From assembly GCF_030269605.1 (NCBI RefSeq), contig NZ_BSTQ01000005.1, forward strand, positions 214,192 through 278,191: DNA of 64,000 nucleotides, written 5' to 3'. A program made the position numbers and the translations under genes. The stretch is from Lentzea sp. NBRC 105346. GTDB lineage: Bacteria > Actinomycetota > Actinomycetes > Mycobacteriales > Pseudonocardiaceae. Below the pieces are notes generated by a model that saw nothing but the letters and a program-made list of their open reading frames with translations, did no database searches and was not told the origin of the DNA. Shown here in pieces: positions 8,501-15,322 of the stretch (position 1 is its first letter; each line of letters opens with the position of its first letter).

Positions 8501-9516
8501 ACCAGGCCCTCTTCCAGGATGATCTGCTCTTCCCGCGTGATGTCACCGTCGTCGATGACGATCACGATGTGCGGCTGGTCGGCCGGCGGGGGCGCGTTGC
8601 GGGTGAACCGCTGCCGGTCGCGCAGGTACTCGTCGAGCATCTGCTCGATCTCGGCGAGCGAGTTCGCCATCATGCGGCGCTGGCCGATGCCGTCGATGTC
8701 CGTCGGGTGCTGCACGTGCGGCAGCCACTTGCACCACTCCCACAGCTGCTTCGTCCGGCCCGCGGAGACGACCGCGATCAGCAGGTCGTCCGGGGAGTGG
8801 AACGTGGCGAGCTGGGCGAGCAGCGCACGGGTCAGATTCCGGCGGTCCTCGATCTCACCGAGCATGCCGACGGCGGCGAAGCCGCGCAGCGCGATGGAGA
8901 TCGGCAGGTCGGGCACCAGCGAGTGGGCGCGCACGAAACGGCGCAGCGCCAGCGTCGCGATGGGCTCGAGCTCCTCGACGGGACCGGTCTGCGGCGGAAC
9001 GAGTCTGGTGGCGAGCCGCTGCGAGCCGCGACCGGCGCGCAGGTGGCAGAAGTCCGGGTCGTTCTGACGCCGTTCCCACATGCGCCGCGTGGTCGCCAGC
9101 GACCACAGCATCTGCGGGTCCGGGTGCACCCACTCGCGCTCGGCGCGCTGTTCGTCGGCGGCCTCACGCGCACGGTCGCGCATCTGGCCGAGGTACCGCA
9201 GGTAGTCCTTGCGGTCCTCGTTCATCTCGGCTTTCTTCTGGCCCTTACCCGAGCCCATGCCGCCGGCCATCATGCCGACCGTCGAGATGAGCATCATGCC
9301 CGGCATGATCATCGCCGCCGGGTTGCGCCCACTCGTGGTGAACATCATCGCCATCATGCCGACGGATGCGACGATCATCACGACCGGCATCGCCTTCATC
9401 ATGACGTTGCCGGGGATGATCCGCGGGACCTCAGGTGGCGGTTCGAGGTGGACCTCACCGCCGGGAGGCCGGGGAGCAGCAAGGCGTGCCGTTCGCTTGA
9501 ACTGCAGCGTGCTCAA
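5521..9516 (-). CDS. eccC: Type VII secretion ATPase EccC (fused EccCa/EccCb)
   Basis: This is the motor of the ESX/type VII secretion channel, an FtsK/SpoIIIE-type ATPase of 1331 residues. Two transmembrane segments near residues 38-85 are followed by three ATPase domains. P-loops are GATGSGKS (about 485-492), GGPQSGKST and a degenerate DGESGKTN in the third. Domains 1 and 2/3 are on one chain, as in single-gene EccC proteins. The TTG start at 9516 gives LSTLQFKR, matching the family start xSTxQFKRP, and has AGAGG upstream. An upstream ATG at 9576 would add 20 unlikely residues. It diverges from eccD and ends at a shared terminator. Substrates are probably the WXG/EspC-like proteins nearby. 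Confidence 0.95.
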   Translation of the reverse strand: MSTLQFKRTARLAAPRPPGGEVHLEPPPEVPRIIPGNVMMKAMPVVMIVASVGMMAMMFTTSGRNPAAMIMPGMMLISTVGMMAGGMGSGKGQKKAEMNEDRKDYLRYLGQMRDRAREAADEQRAEREWVHPDPQMLWSLATTRRMWERRQNDPDFCHLRAGRGSQRLATRLVPPQTGPVEELEPIATLALRRFVRAHSLVPDLPISIALRGFAAVGMLGEIEDRRNLTRALLAQLATFHSPDDLLIAVVSAGRTKQLWEWCKWLPHVQHPTDIDGIGQRRMMANSLAEIEQMLDEYLRDRQRFTRNAPPPADQPHIVIVIDDGDITREEQIILEEGLVGVTLIDLSECLGNLTARRGLRLVIEDNKLGARSASGVEWFGAPDSLSIVEAEALARRISPYRMGAAGEVGGLDEDPLAMSNNPPLLEFMGIPGDPLSFDVQQAWRPRPKHDRYRIPFGIGEHGQQVELDIKEAAEGGMGPHGLCIGATGSGKSEFLRTLVLGLLASHSSTALNMILVDFKGGATFLGLDKAPHVAATITNLAGDLTLVDRMKDAIAGEVARRQEELAKGNYKNVWDYEKARENGAPLDPLPALFICIDEFSEMLTAKPDFIDIFLQIGRVGRSLQMHMLLASQRLEEGKLRGLDTFLSYRIGLKTFNAAESRAAIGVPDAYELPPIPGSGYLSVQGSPLTRFKALYVSGAYRPSGMQSAGESVAVRSDKRPRFFVPDFIEIPKEPERPAEPVREEKKEEGNEPTQLELIVERLVGQGPPAHEVWLPPLNEPPTMDTMLPPLDVTEDRGLTSPSFPVLGKLQIPVGIVDRPFEQRRDLLWADFSGAAGHGAVVGGPQSGKSTLLRTMIASFALTHTPQEAQFYCIDLGGGTLAAMESLPHVGGFAGRLDVDKVRRMVAELQTLITERELRWREQGIDSMVEFRNRKRAGKITDDDFGDAFLIVDGWMNFRQEFEAVEPQVQALAAQGLSFGIHVIVAANRWAEIRPAMKDLLATRFELRLGDPSESEIDRKVAVNVPPGRPGRLLTGEKLHALTGLPRIDTVQDPTTISAGVQDLSAKLNAAWRGKRAPQVRMLPDLMPYDQFLQQVPQDRGRLVPIGVNEDELAPVYMDFDADPHFYALADGESGKTNLLRTIVRGIMTSYTSSEALILLVDYRRTMLGFIDTDHLLAYAVSSAQLGDMVKDVRTSLVGRMPGPNVTQEELKNRSWWKGPEVFVVIDDYDLVAPQGGQNPLQPLAEFIPQAKDVGLHVIAARRMGGASRAMFDPVLGKLKEISAPIFIGSGSKEEGNIVGNLKPSPQPPGRGTLVTRKHGQQRIQYAWIQPD

Positions 9517-9746
9517 CTGACAGGCACCTCTTCGACTCTCGTTACGCCACCAGTAGCAACCGACACTATGGCGCATCGGCGAGGGCTGCGAAGGCGGGTC
9601 GGAGAAAAAGCTAAACGAACGTGTTCCGCGAAACTCGGTACGAGAGGGGTCGCTACGGCCATACTAGGGCCGCCCGGCACGCGTCCGACTGGACCAATAG
9701 GGTCGGGGACACTGTTATAAGCGCTGATCTGACTTAGGGGGCCCTG

Positions 9747-11147
9747 GTGGCGACCGGTACGACGGTGTTCAGCCGGGTGACGGTGGTGGCACCTCGCACG
9801 CGTATCGACGTCGCGCTGCCTGCCGACGTGGCGGTGGCCGATCTCCTGCCGATGCTGCTGGACATGGCGAGAGAGGCCACTCCGGACGGCGGCGTCCGGC
9901 ACGGTGGCTGGTGCCTCGCGAAGCTCGGCGACAGCCCGCTCGACCCGGCGCGCACGCTCGCGTCGCTCGGCGTGGTCGACGGCGAGCTGCTGCAGTTGCG
10001 GCGCCGCAACGAAAACCCGCCTCCGCCGCTCTACGACGACGTCGTCGACGCGATCGCGGAGTCCAGCCCGGACAGCTTCCGGCCGTGGACCAAGGAAACG
10101 GCGAAGCGGTTCGGCCACATCGCGGGCGCGCTCGCGCTGATCGCGTCGGCCGTCGCGGTGTTCCTGTCCGGCCCGGTGTTCAACGGCCAGGGCAGCGCGC
10201 TCGCTGCCGCGATCACCGCCGGTGTCGCCGCGGTCGCCACGCTGGCGGCGGGTGCGACGGTCGCCCGTGCTTACGCCGCACCGGACACGGGCGTGCTCAT
10301 CGCCGCGGCCGGTGCGTTGCCGATGGCGTTCGTGGCGGGCTTCTACATCGTCCCGGGCGAGTACGACCGGCCGAACATGCTGCTCGGCTTCGTGCTCATG
10401 ATGATCTTCGCGTGGGCGGGCATCCTGCTGATCGGCCACGGTGTCACGGTGTTCGTGGCCGCGGCGACCGGCGCGACGATCGGCGCCATCGCGTACCTCT
10501 TCGCGACGCTGATCGCGCACCCGCTCGTCGGCATCGCCGCCGCGACCGGTGCCGTGGCGCTCGCGGCGATGTCCGCACTTCCGCGCGTGACGCTGCAACT
10601 GGCGAAGCTGCCGATGCCGACCGTGCCGGGTAGTGCCGAGGACCTCAAGGAGGACACCGGCTTCCCGGAGTACGCGGTGATCGAGAAGCGCACCGCGGTC
10701 GCCCACGAGTACATGACCGGCATGATCATCGGCACCGGTGTGACCGCGGCGCTGTGCGCGATCATCGCCGCCGGTGACGGCACGCCGTTCGGCCCGATCT
10801 ACGGCGTCGCCGTCGCGCTGGTGCTCATGCTGCGCGGCCGGGCGTACGCCAACGGCGCGCAGGCGGTCGCGTTGCTCGCGAGCGGCATGCTCGCCGCGGC
10901 GGGGATCCTGATCGGCTGGCTGGCCGAGGCGTCCGCGCTGCACCGCCTGCTGTTCGTGTTCGGCGCGCTGCTGATCCTCGGCGCCGGTGCGCTCGTGCTC
11001 GGCGTGATCTTCCCCAACCAGAAGTTCTCGCCGCCGTTGCGCCGCACGGTCGACATCCTCGAGGCGATCCTCATCGCGTCGGTGCTGCCGCTCGCGCTGG
11101 CGGTCATGGACCTCTACGTCGTCTTCCGAGGACTCATCGCGGCATGA
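9747..11147 (+). CDS. eccD: Type VII secretion integral membrane protein EccD
   Basis: EccD forms the large membrane vestibule of the ESX translocon. The 466-residue protein has a ubiquitin-like cytosolic domain (about 1-85), a linker, and about eleven hydrophobic segments from about residue 125 to the C-terminus, the standard EccD plan. The GTG start at 9747 is preceded by GGGGG at 9737-9741. It is divergent from eccC across 230 bp and overlaps mycP by 4 bp (ATGA), so the two are translationally coupled. Confidence 0.93.
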   Translation: MATGTTVFSRVTVVAPRTRIDVALPADVAVADLLPMLLDMAREATPDGGVRHGGWCLAKLGDSPLDPARTLASLGVVDGELLQLRRRNENPPPPLYDDVVDAIAESSPDSFRPWTKETAKRFGHIAGALALIASAVAVFLSGPVFNGQGSALAAAITAGVAAVATLAAGATVARAYAAPDTGVLIAAAGALPMAFVAGFYIVPGEYDRPNMLLGFVLMMIFAWAGILLIGHGVTVFVAAATGATIGAIAYLFATLIAHPLVGIAAATGAVALAAMSALPRVTLQLAKLPMPTVPGSAEDLKEDTGFPEYAVIEKRTAVAHEYMTGMIIGTGVTAALCAIIAAGDGTPFGPIYGVAVALVLMLRGRAYANGAQAVALLASGMLAAAGILIGWLAEASALHRLLFVFGALLILGAGALVLGVIFPNQKFSPPLRRTVDILEAILIASVLPLALAVMDLYVVFRGLIAA

Positions 11148-12586
11148 CCACGGTGAAGCGAGTCGCGGCGGTCTCCGCCGCCGCGCTGATGCTGCTGTCC
11201 GGGCCGCTCTCGGCGAGCCCGGCGGTGGCGCAGCCGTCCAGCACAGCGAACAAGCCCGAGCGGCCGAACTCGCAGCCGCCGCCCTGGAAGAACGGCTCGC
11301 CGCTGCCGCCCGCCGACACCATCGGAAACCCGGCACCGGACGTCGACTACGTGCGCAACAACAAGCAATGCATCGCGCCGAACAACAAGGGCACGACGGT
11401 CAACTCACGGCCGTACGGCCAGCTGCGGCTGAACCTCGAGCAGGCGCACCGGTTCGCGACCGGCAAGAACGTCAAGGTCGCGGTCATCGACACCGGCGTG
11501 GAGAACCACCCGCGGCTGCAGGGCCGCGTCACCGCGCTCGGTGACTACGTCGGCAAGAACGACGGCAACGGCATGAAGGACTGCGACGGCCACGGCACCG
11601 AGGTCGCCGGCGTCATCGCCGCGAGCGAGGACACCGAGACCGACTTCGTCGGCGCCGCACCGGAAGCGAGCATCCTGGCGATCCGCCAGACCAGCGACCG
11701 GTTCGAGTTCAAGGGCACGCCGACCCAGGAGGCCCGTCCGACCGCCGGCAAGATCCGGACGTTGGCGCAGGCGATCGTCCAGGCGGCGAAGTCCGGCGCG
11801 GACGTCATCAACATCTCGCTGACGAACTGCGCTCCACCCAAGACGTTCGGGGCGGACGACGAGATGCTGCAGGGTGCGATCAAGTACGCGGTGGACGTCG
11901 AGAACGTCGTCATCGTCACCGCGGCGGGCAACCTCAGCGCCGAGCAGGGCGCGGGCTGCAGCGCGCAGAACGACAACACGGACCCGGACAACGTCAAGGT
12001 CGTCGCCTCCCCGCCCTGGTTCGCCGACGACGTGCTGTCCGTCGCGTCGATCAACGAGGGCGGCATCGTCTCGGACTTCAGCGTGTGGGGCCCGTGGGTC
12101 TCGATCGCCGGTCCGGGCGAGGGCATCGTGACGCTCGACCCGAAGGGCACCGGGCTCACCAACGCGAACCTCAACCCGGAGAACCAGCAGCTGGCGCCGA
12201 TCCGCGGCACCAGCTTCGCGTCGCCGTACGTCGCGGGTGTCGCGGCCCTGGTGCGCGAACGGTTCCCGGAGCTCAACGCCCGTCAGGTGATGTACCGGCT
12301 GAAGGCGACCGCGCAGCACCCCGGCAACCCGAACGGCCGGGACAACAAGATCGGCCACGGCATGGTCAACCCGATCGCCGCGCTGACCGCCGTGATCCCG
12401 TCGGAGAAGAAGGGCGCCACGCCGCCCAAGGTCGCCGCGCTGACCACGCAGGTCAACCCGCCGGGGCAGAAGAACTGGAAGCCGATGATCGTGGCGCTCG
12501 CGGGCACCGCCATCGGCGTCAGCATGCTGCTGCTCACCCTGTTCGTCATGCACACGGTGAACCGCAACCGGCGGCGTCCAGCCTGA
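11144..12586 (+). CDS. mycP: Mycosin, type VII secretion-associated subtilisin-like serine protease
   Basis: A membrane-anchored S8 protease of ESX systems, needed for channel stability and substrate processing in mycobacteria. It has 480 residues: a signal peptide (1-29), catalytic Asp116 (VIDTG), His150 (DGHGT), oxyanion Asn263 (AAGN) and Ser357 (GTSFASP), then a C-terminal transmembrane helix (about 446-468) and a short basic tail. The proline-rich segment after the signal peptide resembles the mycosin N-terminal extension. It is coupled to eccD by an ATGA overlap. The last 150 bp are duplicated almost exactly at 13037-13186. Confidence 0.95.
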   Translation: MTTVKRVAAVSAAALMLLSGPLSASPAVAQPSSTANKPERPNSQPPPWKNGSPLPPADTIGNPAPDVDYVRNNKQCIAPNNKGTTVNSRPYGQLRLNLEQAHRFATGKNVKVAVIDTGVENHPRLQGRVTALGDYVGKNDGNGMKDCDGHGTEVAGVIAASEDTETDFVGAAPEASILAIRQTSDRFEFKGTPTQEARPTAGKIRTLAQAIVQAAKSGADVINISLTNCAPPKTFGADDEMLQGAIKYAVDVENVVIVTAAGNLSAEQGAGCSAQNDNTDPDNVKVVASPPWFADDVLSVASINEGGIVSDFSVWGPWVSIAGPGEGIVTLDPKGTGLTNANLNPENQQLAPIRGTSFASPYVAGVAALVRERFPELNARQVMYRLKATAQHPGNPNGRDNKIGHGMVNPIAALTAVIPSEKKGATPPKVAALTTQVNPPGQKNWKPMIVALAGTAIGVSMLLLTLFVMHTVNRNRRRPA

Positions 12587-12587
12587 T
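12438..12587 (+). repeat. 150-bp repeat, copy inside mycP
   Basis: The 3' end of mycP, covering the transmembrane helix and stop codon. It matches 13037-13186 with a single mismatch (12574 G versus 13173 C, a third codon position). Confidence 0.95.
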
Positions 12588-12610
12588 TCCGAGCACCTGA
12601 CTCACCAACT

Positions 12611-12650
12611 TCGGCGGTCTGTTTGCACACCGTGGCAACCAGACCGCCGA
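12611..12650 (+). terminator. Hairpin after mycP
   Basis: An 11-bp perfect stem TCGGCGGTCTG (12611-12621) / CAGACCGCCGA (12640-12650) with an 18-nt loop. No T-tract follows. It probably ends the eccD-mycP transcript. Confidence 0.55.
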
Positions 12651-12698
12651 TCGGATGATCCAGCAATCGATTGTCAACACCGAGGGGGGAACCTCGTA

Positions 12699-12995
12699 GT
12701 GCGCAAGTACCTCATGGCGACACTGGCGGCGGTCGCACTGAGTGCGACGCTGGTGGCTACACCTGCGAACGCGGCATCGTTCGACACCTGCGTCAAAGAT
12801 GACGGCACCCGCTACCGAACCGGTCCGGGCACCGGTTACACCGCGTTGGGCATCGTCAACCGCGGCCAGAAGATCACCGTCACGGGTACTGCCATGGGCG
12901 ACAACCCCGTCGACGGCATCTGGTGGGCGAAGGGCGATCTGTGGGGCGGCAGCACCGGGGTATGGATTAGGAACGACCTCTTGGAGTACTGCTGA
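12699..12995 (+). CDS. Small secreted SH3-like protein
   Basis: A 98-residue exported protein with a signal peptide (about 1-25, ending ANA-AS) and a compact domain carrying RYRTGPGTGY, GQKITV and TGVWIRNDLL. These are the usual landmarks of bacterial SH3 (SH3b) domains, which often bind peptidoglycan. Two cysteines remain in the mature part. The GTG start at 12699 has an excellent GAGGGGGGA upstream. It lies between mycP and a relic of a mycP tail. A second SH3-like secreted protein of the same type faces it at 13250-13597. The link to ESX is positional only. Confidence 0.8.
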   Translation: MRKYLMATLAAVALSATLVATPANAASFDTCVKDDGTRYRTGPGTGYTALGIVNRGQKITVTGTAMGDNPVDGIWWAKGDLWGGSTGVWIRNDLLEYC

Positions 12996-13005
12996 CGCGG
13001 ACTAG

Positions 13006-13185
13006 CGGGCAAGCGCGACGCTGCCGAAGATCACGCCGCTGACCACGCAGGTCAACCCGCCGGGGCAGAAGAACTGGAAGCCGATGATCGTGGCGCTCGC
13101 GGGCACCGCCATCGGCGTCAGCATGCTGCTGCTCACCCTGTTCGTCATGCACACGGTGAACCGCAACCGGCGCCGTCCAGCCTGA
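13006..13185 (+). pseudogene. Relic of a second mycosin gene (3' end only)
   Basis: The frame opens after a TAG at 13003-13005 and reads to a TGA at 13183-13185 with no start codon. Its last 50 codons equal the mycP C-terminus. The preceding 10 codons (SATLPKITPL) are homologous to mycP (GATPPKVAAL) but clearly diverged. This is therefore more than a simple copy: it looks like the end of a paralogous mycosin gene whose last 150 bp were homogenised with mycP. No ribosome binding site or start was found. Confidence 0.75.
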
Positions 13186-13186
13186 T
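13037..13186 (+). repeat. 150-bp repeat, copy outside mycP
   Basis: Second copy of the mycP 3' end, 599 bp downstream of the first, with 149 of 150 bases identical. Identity stops sharply on both sides (13036 and 13187). Confidence 0.95.
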
Positions 13187-13198
13187 CGCAGAACAACG

Positions 13199-13236
13199 AA
13201 AACTGCCCGTGCGACCTGAATCGCACGGGCAGTTTT
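13199..13236. terminator. Strong bidirectional intrinsic terminator
   Basis: A 16-bp perfect stem AAAACTGCCCGTGCGA... (13199-13214 with 13221-13236), a 6-nt loop and a TTTTATTTTT tract on the plus side. It separates the mycP-tail relic from the convergent SH3-like gene. Confidence 0.9.
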
Positions 13237-13249
13237 ATTTTTGCGACGA

Positions 13250-13597
13250 TCAGCGCTGGTAGTTCACGAAGCACTCGGAGACGAATCCCCGGACGCCGGT
13301 GCGGCGATCGATGATCTCGTCCCACGTCTGGTGGCGCCGCCCGTTGCCACAGTCGACGTCGTCACCACGGGTCGAGGTGCAGATGTCAATCTTGTGGCCG
13401 ATGTAGCCGACACCGTTGACCCCGAACCCGACGCCGGGTCCGGAGCGGATGTTCACGCCATTGGTGTTGAAGTCGGCATCCCAGTACTGACCACAGGGCA
13501 GGGCGGCACTGGCCTCGCCGGCCTGCGCCATCGAGGTCGCCCCCAGCACGAGCAGACCGGTAGCCGCCAGCAAAACGGTACGAGAAATAACCCGCAT
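13250..13597 (-). CDS. Small secreted SH3-like protein
   Basis: A 115-residue exported protein. It has a signal peptide (MRVISRTVLL start, about 27-32 residues), then a domain with VNIRSGPGVGFG, GHKIDIC and TGVRGFVSECF, matching the landmarks of the SH3-like protein at 12699-12995 (RSGPG/RTGPG, GxKI, TGV). Five cysteines in the mature part suggest disulfides. The ATG at 13597 is preferred because GGGGGAACAACA precedes it; the frame runs on upstream to 13720 without a plausible signal peptide. Its role is unknown; a cell-wall location is inferred. Confidence 0.82.
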   Translation of the reverse strand: MRVISRTVLLAATGLLVLGATSMAQAGEASAALPCGQYWDADFNTNGVNIRSGPGVGFGVNGVGYIGHKIDICTSTRGDDVDCGNGRRHQTWDEIIDRRTGVRGFVSECFVNYQR

Positions 13598-13743
13598 TGT
13601 TGTTCCCCCAGAAACAGTTTCGACATTCGACGCGGGTACGTCGCGCAACGAACGTAGCACCGAATGGCCTAACGGGCCCGGCGAAAAACTTGATCTTGAA
13701 TGTGATTCAAGTCGCGACATTCGGAGGTTTGGAACGCGAAAAG

Positions 13744-14781
13744 TCAGTCCTCGCCGATGACCTTGGGGCTGGCCTTCTTCGGCTTGCCGAGCAGGTCGTC
13801 CACGGAACCGGTGAGCTGCTGCTTGCGCTTGTGCTCCTTGTCGCCGCCCTGCTGGCCACCCATGGCGCCACCCATCATCGGCCCCATCATCCCGCCCTGG
13901 CCGCCGGCACCCTGCGGGCCACCGGCCGGTCCCGTCGCGGCGGCCGCCGCCGGATGCGCGGCGGGCTCCGGCGCGTGGTGCGGCTCCTGGACGGCGGTGC
14001 TGCCACCGGGCTGCATCTGCTGGTGCGACTCCGGAGCACCACCACTCAAAGCGGCGCTGATCGAGCCGCCACCGCCGTGCGCTCCGCTACCCCCACCGAC
14101 GCCGGCGGCGGCCGTCTTCGCAGCCTCAGCGGGCTTCTCAGGAGTCTGAGCGGGCCCCTTGGGCGCGGCGGGCGGCGTGTAGGACCAGTTCGTCTCCGGG
14201 TAGCGGTGCTTCATGGTCACCGCGCCGAACCCACCGTCCTCACCGGACAGTCCGTCGCACAGCTTGAGGAACGCCTCCAGCACGTCGCGCGCGGACTCGA
14301 AGAGCTCCCGCACGGGCGTGCGCAACTCCTCGACGTGCTTGACCACCGCGTGGTCGCCGTCGAGCGGCAACGCCGCCGCACCGGAAACGGACTCCGCCGC
14401 GTCGGCCAGCACCCGGCCCATGTCGCGCACGATGTCGCGGACGGTGTCCGCGGTCTCCTCCAGCGCCTCGGCCATGGCGGTCATCGCGTCGGACATGTCG
14501 GTGCCGGCGAGCCCGACCGTGCGCATGTGTTCGACGAACGACTCCGCGTCGCGGCCCTGCCATGCGGCGTCGACGCTGCCGAGCGGACCGGCCACGTGCT
14601 TGGTGACGGTCTCGGTGACGTGCGCGGCCTTGCGCCAGCGTTCGGCCTCGGCGCGCAGGTCCGCCCAGTCGCCGACGAGCGGGTCGAAGTACTCCTCGAC
14701 GAGGTCGGCGACCCCGACCCGGCGGCTCACCCGCGACAGGAAATCCAACTGGGGCGCGAACTCCGCGGCGATCTCCTTCAT
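13744..14781 (-). CDS. WXG100-domain protein with Pro/Gly-rich tail (ESX-associated)
   Basis: A 345-residue protein. The helical N-terminal half (about 1-165) has a central AAWQGRDAESF, the W-x-G turn of WXG100 helical hairpins. It is followed by a proline/alanine/glycine-rich low-complexity region with MMGPMMGG runs and a conserved-looking basic end (KEHKRKQQLTGSVDDLLG). This is the usual plan of large ESX substrates or partners in non-mycobacterial actinomycetes. The ATG at 14781 overlaps the stop of the upstream gene (ATGA), so the pair is coupled. It probably pairs with the 107-residue protein encoded just upstream. It is not a PPE protein by motif. Confidence 0.8.
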   Translation of the reverse strand: MKEIAAEFAPQLDFLSRVSRRVGVADLVEEYFDPLVGDWADLRAEAERWRKAAHVTETVTKHVAGPLGSVDAAWQGRDAESFVEHMRTVGLAGTDMSDAMTAMAEALEETADTVRDIVRDMGRVLADAAESVSGAAALPLDGDHAVVKHVEELRTPVRELFESARDVLEAFLKLCDGLSGEDGGFGAVTMKHRYPETNWSYTPPAAPKGPAQTPEKPAEAAKTAAAGVGGGSGAHGGGGSISAALSGGAPESHQQMQPGGSTAVQEPHHAPEPAAHPAAAAATGPAGGPQGAGGQGGMMGPMMGGAMGGQQGGDKEHKRKQQLTGSVDDLLGKPKKASPKVIGED

Positions 14782-15101
14782 CGGCGATCGGCCTTCTTGA
14801 TCCGCGCCAGGCTGTCGTCCTCGTGGTGGCCGTAGTGCTCGGCCACGTCGTGCAGTCCCTTCGCCGCCGCGGCGAGCACCTCGCACGCGCGGCCGAGCTG
14901 TCCGTTCAACAGCTCCGCCGCCCGTGCGTAGCCACGTGCGCTGCCGAGCGAACGGCCGATCTCGCCGAACGACTCGGGCCGCAGGGGTGAGTGCTTCATC
15001 GCGTCGCGCACTCGCCGCAGATCGTCGGCCGCGTGGTCGACTCTGTCCGCATAGGACTCGAGCCAACGAGGGTCGATCTCGATCCGGCCTGACTGAACCA
15101 C
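14778..15101 (-). CDS. EspC-like/WXG100-like ESX secretion-associated protein
   Basis: A 107-residue, mostly helical protein (IEIDPRWLESYADRV start; AKGLHDVAEHYG near the end) of the size and heptad character of ESX secretion-associated EspC/WXG-like proteins. A clean WXG is not visible. The YGHHEDD near the C-terminus resembles a YxxxD/E type VII signal (Y-x-x-x-E). The GTG at 15101 has AGGGGGA four bases upstream. It is coupled to the 345-residue WXG protein by an ATGA overlap. The likely role is a secreted heterodimer partner (inference). Confidence 0.72.
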   Translation of the reverse strand: MVQSGRIEIDPRWLESYADRVDHAADDLRRVRDAMKHSPLRPESFGEIGRSLGSARGYARAAELLNGQLGRACEVLAAAAKGLHDVAEHYGHHEDDSLARIKKADRR

Positions 15102-15119
15102 GGCTTCCCCCTTACAACG

Positions 15120-15143
15120 GTCGGCACCTGTGACGGTGCCGAC
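15120..15143. terminator. Hairpin upstream of the EspC-like gene
   Basis: A 9-bp perfect stem GTCGGCACC (15120-15128) / GGTGCCGAC (15135-15143) with a 6-nt loop. It lies 19 bp upstream of the GTG at 15101, between eccB and the EspC-like gene. It has no T-tract and could be a leader structure. Confidence 0.45.
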
Positions 15144-15158
15144 CGGCGGCAGGTTCCC

Positions 15159-15322
15159 TAGTGGCGTGGCTCGCAACGTTGCCGTGGGAATTCGCGCTCA
15201 GATGGACGCATCGGGGTGCCGGCGCCGCGTCCTCATCCTGGTTGGCTGTGGACGTGGGGCCGGTGCCGCGAGGCGTCCCGCTGAGCGTGAATTCACCGCC
15301 AACGTTGCGTGTCACGCCACTA
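15159..15322. repeat. 164-bp imperfect palindrome abutting the eccB stop
   Basis: The ends TAGTGGCGTG (15159-15168) and CACGCCACTA (15313-15322) are perfect inverted repeats. The outer 52 bases on each side remain about 80% complementary, with shared blocks CGCAACGTTG, GAATTC, CGCTCAG and GGACGC. Weaker complementarity continues to the centre near 15241. The right end includes the eccB stop codon (15320-15322). As RNA it would fold into one long hairpin. No gene is seen inside. It could be a small inverted-repeat element or a duplicated regulatory region. Confidence 0.8.

Noticed and set aside
5563..9720. 1385-codon plus-strand open frame antisense to eccC
   Set aside because: It is a shadow of the high-GC codon bias of eccC: its sequence is Arg/Leu/Asp/Val/His-rich without domains, and eccC on the other strand is unmistakable.
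9517..9746. Possible small gene between eccC and eccD
   Set aside because: No frame with a ribosome site; the 230 bp more likely hold the two divergent promoters (TAGTAT on the minus strand near 9660 and TATAAG on the plus strand near 9716 are weak -10 candidates without clear -35 boxes).
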